Shown here in pieces: positions 26,653 through 36,303 of a stretch of DNA of 64,000 nt. Under the pieces are notes generated by a model. That model ran no database searches, was not told where the DNA came from, and saw nothing but the letters and a program-made list of their open reading frames with translations. The position numbers were made by a program, and so were the translations under genes. Position 1 is the first letter of the stretch. The number at the start of each line of letters is the position of its first letter. The stretch is from Bifidobacterium miconis. Its GTDB lineage: Bacteria; Actinomycetota; Actinomycetes; Actinomycetales; Bifidobacteriaceae. The stretch lies in NCBI RefSeq assembly GCF_019331735.1, contig NZ_JAHBBH010000009.1:1-64000 (forward strand), in the 5' to 3' direction.

Positions 26653-26872
26653 TCATATGGGGTAAGGTTATCCACAGTGACGATTCGCCGTCCCGTACGG
26701 GTTTCGGCCGGTCGAACGGCCGAAAAGCGTTGCGTCGCAAGGTCTGGGAGTCCCTGCGACACGCCCGGGTGCAAAGCGTTCGACCACAGGGGCCGAACGG
26801 GCTTGCGGACGGGCCGCATGGCCCATACCGTGAACGGTGAACCCGACGTCCACGACATACAAGGAGCAGATC

Positions 26873-28078
26873 ATGGCACAGCAGACAGGCGCGGCGGCGA
26901 AAAAGACGCCCGACGCGAAGCCCGGCATTGATCCCCGCCGCCAGGCGGCGCTGGACACGGCGCTGGCGCAGGTGGAAAAGAGTTTCGGCAAGGGCTCGGC
27001 GATGAGGCTGGGCGACCGGCCTGAACAGAACGTCGAGGTCATTCCCACCGGTTCGCTGGCGCTTGACATGGCGCTCGGCATCGGCGGTCTGCCCAAGGGG
27101 CGCATCGTCGAGATCTACGGCCCGGAATCCTCCGGCAAGACCACGTTGGCGCTGCATGTGGTGGCCAACGCGCAGAAGGCCGGCGGCGTGGCCGCGTTCA
27201 TCGACGCGGAGCACGCGCTTGACCCGGTGTACGCGCGCAAGCTCGGCGTCGACACGGACTCGCTGATCGTCTCCCAGCCGGACAACGGCGAGCAGGCGCT
27301 CGAAATCGCCGACATGCTCATCCGTTCCGGCGCGCTGGACGTCATCGTCATCGATTCGGTCGCGGCCCTGGTGCCGAAGGCCGAGATCGACGGCGACATG
27401 GGCGACAGCCACGTCGGCTTGCAGGCCCGACTCATGAGCCAGGCGCTGCGCAAGATGACCGGCGCGCTCGCCCAGGCCGGCACCACGGCCATCTTCATCA
27501 ACCAGCTGCGCGAAAAGATCGGCGTGTTCTTCGGCAGCCCGGAGACCACCACCGGCGGCAAGGCCCTCAAGTTCTACGCATCGGTCCGCCTCGACATCCG
27601 GCGCATCCAGACCATCAAGAACGGCGAGGAGGCCATCGGCAACCGCACCAAGGTGAAGGTCGTCAAGAACAAGATGGCCCCGCCCTTCAAGTCGGCCGAA
27701 TTCGACGTGCTGTACGGCGAGGGCATCTCGACGGAGGGCTCGGTGCTCGACATGGCGCTGCAGTGCAACGTCGTCAAGAAGTCCGGCTCGTGGTTCACCT
27801 ACAACGGCGACCAGCTCGGGCAGGGCCGTGAGAACGTGCGCCGATTCCTGCGCGACAACCCGGACGTCACCCACGAGATCGAGAACAAGGTCAAGGTCGA
27901 GTTCGGCCTGATCCCCGCCGAAGACCAGTTCGCCGAAGGCGCCGGCGAAGTCTCGGACGGTGATGGCGATGCGAAGGATCCGGGCGCCGGTGCCGCGGAC
28001 AAGGCCGGCAAGGCCTCGGACAAGGCTTCATCGGCGTCGGGGACCGCCAAGAGCGGCGAGTCCGGCGACAAGGCATGA
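26873..28078 (+). CDS. recA: Recombinase RecA
   Basis: 401 aa from ATG 26873, with AAGGAG upstream; an earlier in-frame start (26837) lacks a site. Walker A is GPESSGKT (83-90), Walker B region [15 protein letters not shown], and the L1/L2 DNA-binding loops follow ([37 protein letters not shown]). The C-terminal 50 residues form an Asp/Ala/Lys-rich tail. It catalyses strand exchange and stimulates LexA cleavage. An SOS box lies upstream and recX starts 11 bases after its stop. Confidence 0.97.
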   Translation: MAQQTGAAAKKTPDAKPGIDPRRQAALDTALAQVEKSFGKGSAMRLGDRPEQNVEVIPTGSLALDMALGIGGLPKGRIVEIYGPESSGKTTLALHVVANAQKAGGVAAFIDAEHALDPVYARKLGVDTDSLIVSQPDNGEQALEIADMLIRSGALDVIVIDSVAALVPKAEIDGDMGDSHVGLQARLMSQALRKMTGALAQAGTTAIFINQLREKIGVFFGSPETTTGGKALKFYASVRLDIRRIQTIKNGEEAIGNRTKVKVVKNKMAPPFKSAEFDVLYGEGISTEGSVLDMALQCNVVKKSGSWFTYNGDQLGQGRENVRRFLRDNPDVTHEIENKVKVEFGLIPAEDQFAEGAGEVSDGDGDAKDPGAGAADKAGKASDKASSASGTAKSGESGDKA

Positions 28079-28088
28079 TCGTTCGACG

Positions 28089-28805
28089 ATGATCAGCGCC
28101 GAGGAGTTTCTGCGTCGGCATCCGGCCGATCCGACGGCGGTCGACGATGCGCGGCACGCCGCGGATGCGGGTGCCGCAGCCGGGATTGCGGGCATGCCGG
28201 ATGATGATGGCATGCGAGCGGTCGGCGCGGATGGTCGGGGCGATGATGGCCATCGCCGTTATGGACGGTCCCGCCGTTCGCGCCGGTCACCGCGCTCGGC
28301 GCCGCGTTCGACGTCCCGTTCGTCATGGGCCGCAAGAGAGGCGGACGATCCCTCGGACGCGGACGCCTGCCGCGAGGCGGCATTGCGGCTGCTGGACGCC
28401 GCGCCCCGTTCCTCCGGGACGTTGCGCGAAAAGCTGTCCGATCGGGGCTACAACGCCGAGGTGGTGGAGGACGTCATCGCGCGGCTGCGGCAAGTGCAGC
28501 TGATCGATGACGAGGCATACGCGCGTGCGGCCGTGCGCTACTGCGCCGGCCGGCTGATGGGCGGCAGGGGAGCGCTGACGGAACTGTCCCGCCGCGGCGT
28601 GGAGCGGAACCTGGCGCAGATGGTGGTGGCGCAAGCCGAATCCGAAGGCGTGTTCGAGGACGCGGCATGGGAGCTTGGCCGCAGGTATGCCGCGAAGACG
28701 GAGGGCATGGAACCCGACCGCCGCCGTCGCCGTTTCTGGTCGGCCGGTGGCCGCAAGGGCCATAATCCCGACACGCTGCGGCGTGTTGCGCAGGAACTGT
28801 TGTAG
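28089..28805 (+). CDS. recX: Regulatory protein RecX
   Basis: 238 aa from ATG 28089, ten bases after the recA stop. The RecX three-helix repeats occupy about residues 95-235: EAALRLLDAAPRSSGTLREKLSDRGYNAEVVEDVIARLRQVQLIDDEAYARAAVRYCAGRLMGGRGALTELSRRGV. RecX modulates RecA filament growth. The N-terminal third is low complexity, with an Arg/Ser-rich run (RRSRRSPRSAPRSTSRSSW), and is not part of the fold. Co-transcription with recA is expected. Confidence 0.88.
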   Translation: MISAEEFLRRHPADPTAVDDARHAADAGAAAGIAGMPDDDGMRAVGADGRGDDGHRRYGRSRRSRRSPRSAPRSTSRSSWAAREADDPSDADACREAALRLLDAAPRSSGTLREKLSDRGYNAEVVEDVIARLRQVQLIDDEAYARAAVRYCAGRLMGGRGALTELSRRGVERNLAQMVVAQAESEGVFEDAAWELGRRYAAKTEGMEPDRRRRRFWSAGGRKGHNPDTLRRVAQELL

Positions 28806-28924
28806 CCCATGCCGCCGGACCTATGCCGCCGACATTGCACGAATAACGCGTTCCTCGCCGCCATTGCGTCGAGGCCTGTTCGACGACGGGAGAAGGAAGG
28901 CCTCGACAATGCCAAGAGCGCGTT

Positions 28925-28994
28925 GCCATGCATGCCGACGATGCCGCCGGGTGCCCTACGCATCGGGGCGTCCGGCATCATTGGCATGCATGGC
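28925..28994. repeat. Long inverted repeat between recX and rnpB
   Basis: Arms 28925-28946 and 28973-28994 are complementary over 22 positions with one G/T wobble and one C/A mismatch, around a 26-nt loop. It lies downstream of both recX (plus) and the RNase P RNA (minus). There is no T-tract on either side. Confidence 0.7.
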
Positions 28995-29039
28995 CCTACA
29001 TGCCAACCGCATGCAGGGGATACGTTTCGTAAACAGGTG

Positions 29040-29403
29040 ATTGAGACCCCTTATACCCCGGGTTCTGTCACGCCACGCGAACGCGGCGCGGACGACCATC
29101 CATCTCGACCTGACGTCGCCGTCAGGCTCCAGCAGCCTACCCGAAGGCATCGGGCGAGCAGCCCTCAAACGCCTTCTGCTTGGCCTTGCTCCCGATGAGG
29201 CTTGCCATGCGGCCGACTGTTGCCAGCGGCCCGGTGGTCTCTTACACCGCCGTTTCACCCTTACCAGCCGAAGCTGGCGGTCTGTTCTCTGCTGCGCTAT
29301 CTCTCAGGTCACCCTGGGCGGACGTTATCCGCCATCGTGCTCTGCGGAGCCCGGAAGTTCCTCAGTCCGATGATTCGGACCGCGGCCGTCAAGGGGTCTC
29401 AAC
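29040..29403 (-). ncRNA. rnpB: RNase P RNA, bacterial type A
   Basis: Read on the minus strand, the 5' segment GAGACCCCTT (29400-29391) pairs with the 3' segment AAGGGGTCTC (29052-29043), closing helix P1. Between them are the conserved blocks of type A RNase P RNA in order: a GAGGAA...CCGGGCTCC core, GGTAAGGGTGAAACGGCGG, GTAAGAGACCACC, GGCAACAGTC, a GAGCAAGGCCAAGCAGAAGG block, GGGTAGGCTGCTGGAG and ACAGAACCCGG. It is the catalytic RNA that matures tRNA 5' ends. The total is about 364 nt. The CR-I block reads GAGGAACTTCC instead of the expected GAGGAAAGTCC. Confidence 0.95.
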
Positions 29404-29409
29404 CGCACC

Positions 29410-29415
29410 ACTATA
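29410..29415 (-). promoter_or_regulatory. -10 element of rnpB
   Basis: TATAGT on the minus strand, seven bases upstream of the predicted 5' end of the RNA at 29403. This spacing independently supports the 5' boundary. Confidence 0.6.
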
Positions 29416-29632
29416 CACGACGGCACGCCGGGGCGGAGCAATGGGGAGGCGATGCGAGCCGAATTTTCGCAAAAGCGGGGATGCTCACGAAACGCGCGGG
29501 AAACGCCCATTTTTCTTCGGGCGAGTTCCCCATTGTTCACCGTTCATTCGGCTACAATAAAACATACCGACGGCGAAGTCGCCGCCGGACCGCAAATAGC
29601 GGGCAACACCGCTTGAGTCATAGGAGGTCCAC

Positions 29633-30292
29633 ATGGAAATCGTCGTTACCGGACGCCACACGCAAGTCAAGCAGAGGTTCCGTGATGTCGTCGAAAGCAA
29701 GATGAATCGTGTGACCGCTATCGCTCCGGACGCCCAGCGCGCGCAGATCGTGCTGACGCACGAGGGCAACCCGCGTCAGGCCGACACGGCCAAGCGTGTG
29801 GAAATCACCGTCATCGCCGGCAGCACCGTGGTGCGCGCCGAGGCGTCGAGCACGGACGAGTTCAGCGCGCTCGACATGGCGCTGGACAAGCTGACGCTGC
29901 GCCTGCGCCGCACGCGTGACCGCCGCAAGGACCATCGCCGCGGCTACACGAACCCGGTTCCGGTCGACATGGGCGTGGTCGAGCCCGAAGTCGAGGAAGA
30001 GGCTCCGGAGGAGGAGCCGAACAACAGCCCCGCCGCCGCGGTTGCGTCCGACCTCGGTCCGGGCGAATCGGTGGAGGTCCAGGTCGGCGACACCCCGATC
30101 GTCATCCGCCGCAAGCTGCACATCGCCGAGCCGATGACCATCGACGAGGCTCTGTACGAGATGGAGCTGATCGGCCACGACTTCTTCCTGTTCGTCAACA
30201 AGGAGACCGGCCGTCCGTCCGTCGTCTACCACCGCCATGGCTGGAGCTACGGCGTGTTCGAGATCGACACCCCGGAAAACGTGCAGAAGTGA
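29633..30292 (+). CDS. hpf: Long-form ribosome hibernation promoting factor
   Basis: 219 aa, start at 29633 behind TAGGAGG. The N-terminal RaiA-like domain (EIVVTGRHTQVKQRFRDVVESKMNRV; about 1-105) binds the 30S subunit. After a linker rich in Glu and Pro comes the C-terminal dimerisation domain (IVIRRKLHIAEPMTIDEALYEMELIGHDFFLFVNKETGRPSVVYHRHGWSYGVFEI). This long form dimerises 70S ribosomes into inactive 100S particles. A -10-like TACAAT at 29553-29558 may be its promoter. secA follows after a terminator, as in many Gram-positives. Confidence 0.93.
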   Translation: MEIVVTGRHTQVKQRFRDVVESKMNRVTAIAPDAQRAQIVLTHEGNPRQADTAKRVEITVIAGSTVVRAEASSTDEFSALDMALDKLTLRLRRTRDRRKDHRRGYTNPVPVDMGVVEPEVEEEAPEEEPNNSPAAAVASDLGPGESVEVQVGDTPIVIRRKLHIAEPMTIDEALYEMELIGHDFFLFVNKETGRPSVVYHRHGWSYGVFEIDTPENVQK

Positions 30293-30339
30293 GGCTCCGC
30301 CGCGCAACCGGCATAGGGTCGTGACGCGGCGATGAATCC

Positions 30340-30380
30340 AAGGGCCCGCGTGGAGGAATGTCCGCCACGCGGGCCCTTTC
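30340..30380 (+). terminator. Hairpin terminator after hpf
   Basis: AAGGGCCCGCGTGG (30340-30353) pairs perfectly with 30365-30378 (14 bp) around an 11-nt loop; a short TTT ends the stem. Confidence 0.75.
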
Positions 30381-30507
30381 GTGCGCGAAAACGGACATCT
30401 ACCGGCGAAAATCGGCGTGTCCGCGTATTATGAACGAAGTTTGTGCCCGACTTGCACGAGGTTGGGCTATGCTCGTTTACGGTAACAAACTCTACAGGGA
30501 GCAAAAC

Positions 30508-33426
<2,919 letters not shown>

Positions 33427-33462
33427 CGCATTGCACGGCATCGTGCGATGCGTGACATGACT

Positions 33463-33490
33463 CAGGGTTCCCGAAAGGGAACCCTGTTTT
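33463..33490 (+). terminator. Rho-independent terminator of secA
   Basis: CAGGGTTCCC (33463-33472), a GAAA tetraloop, the complementary arm 33477-33486 and TTTT. Confidence 0.9.
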
Positions 33491-33582
33491 GCTATATGGA
33501 AGATCGTGTTCGACGAAACGGCGGCCCATTACAATAAGCGGCGATAATCATCAACAGCGGCGCGAAGCGCCAAGGAGGCATC

Positions 33583-34629
33583 ATGGCAGAGATCACATGG
33601 AAGTCGATTCTCACCAAGCTGGTCGGGGGAGACCATCTGAGCGCGGAGGAATCGGAGTGGTTCGTCGACGACCTGATGCAGGGCAACGCCAATCCGGCCG
33701 CCGTCGGCGCGGCGCTGGCCATGCAGCAGCAGCTCGGCCTGACCGCTGACGAGGTGTCGGGCGCCGCCAAGGCCATGGTGTCGCACGCCGTGCCGCTTCA
33801 CGTCTCCGGCGAGACCACCGACATCGTCGGCACCGGCGGCGACGGATTCGCCACCGTGAACCTGTCCACCATGGGTTCGGTCGCCGCGGCCGCGGCCGGC
33901 GTGAAGATTGTCAAGCACGGCAATCGCGCCGCATCGTCCAAGTGCGGCGCCGCCGACGTGCTCGAAGCGCTCGGCCTGCCGTTGGGACTGTCTCCCGAAG
34001 CCGTGGGCGAAATCGGCGACGAGGTCGGCATTACGTTCGCCTTCGCGCGCACGTTCCATCCGGCCATGCGCTTCGTCGGTCCGATCCGTGCGGCCCTCGG
34101 CATCCCGTGCGTGTTCAACGTGCTCGGCCCGCTGACCAATCCGGCCAAGCCGGCGCACGTCGCCATCGGCTGCGCCAACCGTCGCATGAGCCCGATCATG
34201 GCCGCCGTCTACGCGGCCAACGGCCAGTCCGGCATGGTGTACACCTCGCATGAGGGCATGGACGAGCTGGCCCCCACCGGCCCGGTGTCCGTGTGGGAGA
34301 TCCGCGACGGCAAGGTCACCGAAACCGAGTTCGACCCGACCGTCGAACTCGGGCTGGCGAAGATCGACGTCGCTGATCTCAAGGGCGGCGAGCCGGAGGT
34401 CAACGCCGCGGCGTTCCGCGACTTCGTGGCCGGCAAGGACGTTCCGTCGCGCACCACCGCGCTGCTCAACGCGGCGTCCGCGATCGTGGCCGACGGCCAT
34501 CTGGTCGGCGACGGCACGCTGGGGGAGCGGTTCAAGGAAGCCTACGATCTGGCCGCCAGAACCGTCGATTCCGGCAAGGCGCAGGCGCTGCTCGACCAGT
34601 GGATCGCTACCGCCAAGAGCAAGGCGTGA
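33583..34629 (+). CDS. trpD: Anthranilate phosphoribosyltransferase
   Basis: 348 aa, preceded by AAGGAGG. It has the PRPP-binding loops GTGGDGFATVNLSTM (residues 84-98) and KHGNRAASSKCGAADVLEALG, and NVLGPLTNPAKP. It joins anthranilate to PRPP in the second step of tryptophan synthesis. No other trp gene is nearby, and the gene is flanked by terminators on both sides, so it is a single-gene unit here. Confidence 0.95.
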   Translation: MAEITWKSILTKLVGGDHLSAEESEWFVDDLMQGNANPAAVGAALAMQQQLGLTADEVSGAAKAMVSHAVPLHVSGETTDIVGTGGDGFATVNLSTMGSVAAAAAGVKIVKHGNRAASSKCGAADVLEALGLPLGLSPEAVGEIGDEVGITFAFARTFHPAMRFVGPIRAALGIPCVFNVLGPLTNPAKPAHVAIGCANRRMSPIMAAVYAANGQSGMVYTSHEGMDELAPTGPVSVWEIRDGKVTETEFDPTVELGLAKIDVADLKGGEPEVNAAAFRDFVAGKDVPSRTTALLNAASAIVADGHLVGDGTLGERFKEAYDLAARTVDSGKAQALLDQWIATAKSKA

Positions 34630-34703
34630 CGAGCGACGCGTGACCGTCATGCGTCGCCGCAGACGCGGGGCACGACGGTCACGCGCGACGATACGCACAT
34701 AAT

Positions 34704-34755
34704 AAGGCCGGGCGGAACACATCGCGCTGCATGGCGATGTGTTCCGCCCGGCCTT
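34704..34755. terminator. Bidirectional hairpin terminator, 22-bp perfect stem
   Basis: Arms 34704-34725 and 34734-34755 pair perfectly, with AA at one end and TT at the other. It separates convergent trpD and the small membrane protein gene. Confidence 0.85.
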
Positions 34756-34797
34756 CGTCGTCATGACCGTCGCGCGCCTTTGCGCCCGACCGGCAGG

Positions 34798-35361
34798 CTA
34801 CACGCGCGCCCCGTCGTCGTCATAGCCGTTGCGCGTCTGCGTATGCCCCTTGTGCTGCACGATCAGCCCGGCGGCCCCGATGACGGCGCACGCGCCGAAC
34901 ACCGTGCCCAGCAGGGAGGCCAGCGCCGGCACGAACACGCTGGCGATCACGCCCGCCACGCCGGCCACGAGCAGGATCCAGAACACGAGCTTTGCCGGCT
35001 TGATCGGTCCGAGCTCGGGATTCGGCGGCGTGAAATCGTCGCCGTACCGGTCCATCACGTCGTCCGTGTCCAGCCAGCTGGAACTCGTGTTGTCGCGCGG
35101 CCCGCGCACGCGCTGGTTCAGCGGCCTGAGATCATCGGTGAACACGCCGTTGTCCAGATCGCTGACGGAAACCAGCTTCTCCTTCTCCTTGCGCTGCGCG
35201 TGGCGTTCGAACCGTTTCGCATTGCGCGACTGCTCCACGTCCTTGAGGTCGTCGGCATGCGCCTCGGCGAACGCGGCCCATGCGCTGTCCAGATCGTCGC
35301 CGCCATTCGGCGTGGGGTTTGGGCGTTCGCCGCCGCCGTTGCTATTGTTGAGGTCAGTCAT
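34798..35361 (-). CDS. Hypothetical membrane protein
   Basis: 187 aa from ATG 35361 (MTDLNNSNGGGERPNPTP); longer frames upstream run antisense through plsC and are not credible. An Asn/Gly/Pro-rich start is followed by an amphipathic charged segment (DDLKDVEQSRNAKRFERHAQRKEKEKL), a DDVMDRYGDDFTPPNP motif and two membrane helices near the end (about residues 120-165). This charged-then-two-helix layout is typical of small actinobacterial membrane proteins of unknown function. It is divergent from plsC with 51 bp between the starts. Confidence 0.7.
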   Translation of the reverse strand: MTDLNNSNGGGERPNPTPNGGDDLDSAWAAFAEAHADDLKDVEQSRNAKRFERHAQRKEKEKLVSVSDLDNGVFTDDLRPLNQRVRGPRDNTSSSWLDTDDVMDRYGDDFTPPNPELGPIKPAKLVFWILLVAGVAGVIASVFVPALASLLGTVFGACAVIGAAGLIVQHKGHTQTRNGYDDDGARV

Positions 35362-35412
35362 ATCCACTACTGTAATCAGCGGCAAAGCCAAGCTTTGGAA
35401 AGGAGCGCCGTC

Positions 35413-36126
35413 ATGCTCTACTGGTTCTTCGTCAAAGTGTTCGGTCCCATCGCCCGCCATCGCCTCGGGCCCAGCGTGACCGGCAGGGAGAACATTCCGC
35501 GCCACGGAGGCGCGATCATCGCGGCGAACCATCTGGCCGTCATCGACGATGCGCTCATTCCGATCACCTGCCCGCGCATGGTGCATTTCATGGGCAAGGC
35601 CGAATACTTCGAGGGCAAGGGCATCAAGGGCAAGTTCAAGAAGTGGTGGTTCACGTCCGTGGGCGTGTTCCCCGTGGACCGTTCCGGCGGCTCCAAGTCG
35701 CTGGGCGCGCTTGAACACGCCCGCGAAATCATCGAGGCCGGCCACCTGTTCGGCATTCACATCGAGGGCACGCGCAGCCCCGACGGCAAGCTGTACAAGG
35801 GACACACCGGCGCGGCCCGCCTCGCGTTCGAGACCGGCTGCCCGATCGTGCCGACCGCGATCATCGGCTCGCGCGAGCTGCAGGCGCCGGGCACGGTGAT
35901 TCCGGCCAAGGGCAGGACGCAGGTGATCTACGGCAAGCCGATTCCGGTGGCGAAGAAGCTCGACGTGACGCACGACGAGCTGCGCGAGCTCACCGATCGC
36001 GTCACCCGCGAGATTCAGGCCATGAGCGGTCAGGAGTATGTGGACGAATACGCGCAGAAGGTCAAGGCCCGGCTCAAGGAGCAGGCCGAGGCCGAACAGG
36101 CGGAGCGCGATGCGGCCCATCAGTGA
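35413..36126 (+). CDS. plsC: 1-acyl-sn-glycerol-3-phosphate acyltransferase (PlsC family)
   Basis: 237 aa from ATG 35413 with AAAGGAG upstream. The acyltransferase motif NHLAVID (the NHxxxxD type, here NHLAVIDD) is at about residues 39-46, and EGTRSPDGKLYKGHTGAARLAFETG is the second motif block. It acylates lysophosphatidic acid to phosphatidic acid at the membrane. The C-terminus is a charged Glu/Ala/Gln helix (KARLKEQAEAEQAERDAAHQ). The neighbouring genes do not concern lipids, apart from the polyprenyl synthase 2.5 kb away. Confidence 0.87.
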   Translation: MLYWFFVKVFGPIARHRLGPSVTGRENIPRHGGAIIAANHLAVIDDALIPITCPRMVHFMGKAEYFEGKGIKGKFKKWWFTSVGVFPVDRSGGSKSLGALEHAREIIEAGHLFGIHIEGTRSPDGKLYKGHTGAARLAFETGCPIVPTAIIGSRELQAPGTVIPAKGRTQVIYGKPIPVAKKLDVTHDELRELTDRVTREIQAMSGQEYVDEYAQKVKARLKEQAEAEQAERDAAHQ

Positions 36127-36199
36127 GCCGTAGCCGAGCCGCCGGACGGGCCGGCTACGGACGATCGACGACTCGGCGCGGCGTGGCGTATCCATGACG

Positions 36200-36245
36200 A
36201 AGGAGGGGGTTAACCCGGAACATCATCCGGGTCAACCCCTCCCTT
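36200..36245. terminator. Imperfect bidirectional hairpin terminator
   Basis: Arms 36200-36219 and 36226-36245 are complementary over 20 positions with three non-Watson-Crick positions, around a 6-nt loop. It lies between convergent plsC and the kinase gene. Confidence 0.65.
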
Positions 36246-36303
36246 CGTTCGCCGTTCGTGCGCGCCGCGCGAACGGCGCGAGGACAACGGAACCATCACG
36301 CGA

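Larger units (their letters stand above)
26500..26872 (+). other. recA upstream region
   Basis: 373 bp with no gene. It holds a 24-bp-period tandem repeat (26568-26611), the SOS box (26639-26652), a DnaA-box-like TTATCCACA (26668-26676), a hairpin with arms 26702-26710 and 26717-26725, and a palindromic element (26777-26797) also found near 39721. The recA leader is probably about 200 nt long. Confidence 0.6.

Noticed and set aside
26668-26676. Chromosomal replication origin
   Set aside because: Only single DnaA-box matches occur (here and at 39668), with no cluster, no AT-rich unwinding region and no dnaA or dnaN nearby.
35362-36195. Long N-terminal extension of the small membrane protein (minus strand to 36195)
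   Set aside because: It runs antisense through the complete plsC gene, whose acyltransferase motifs are clear.
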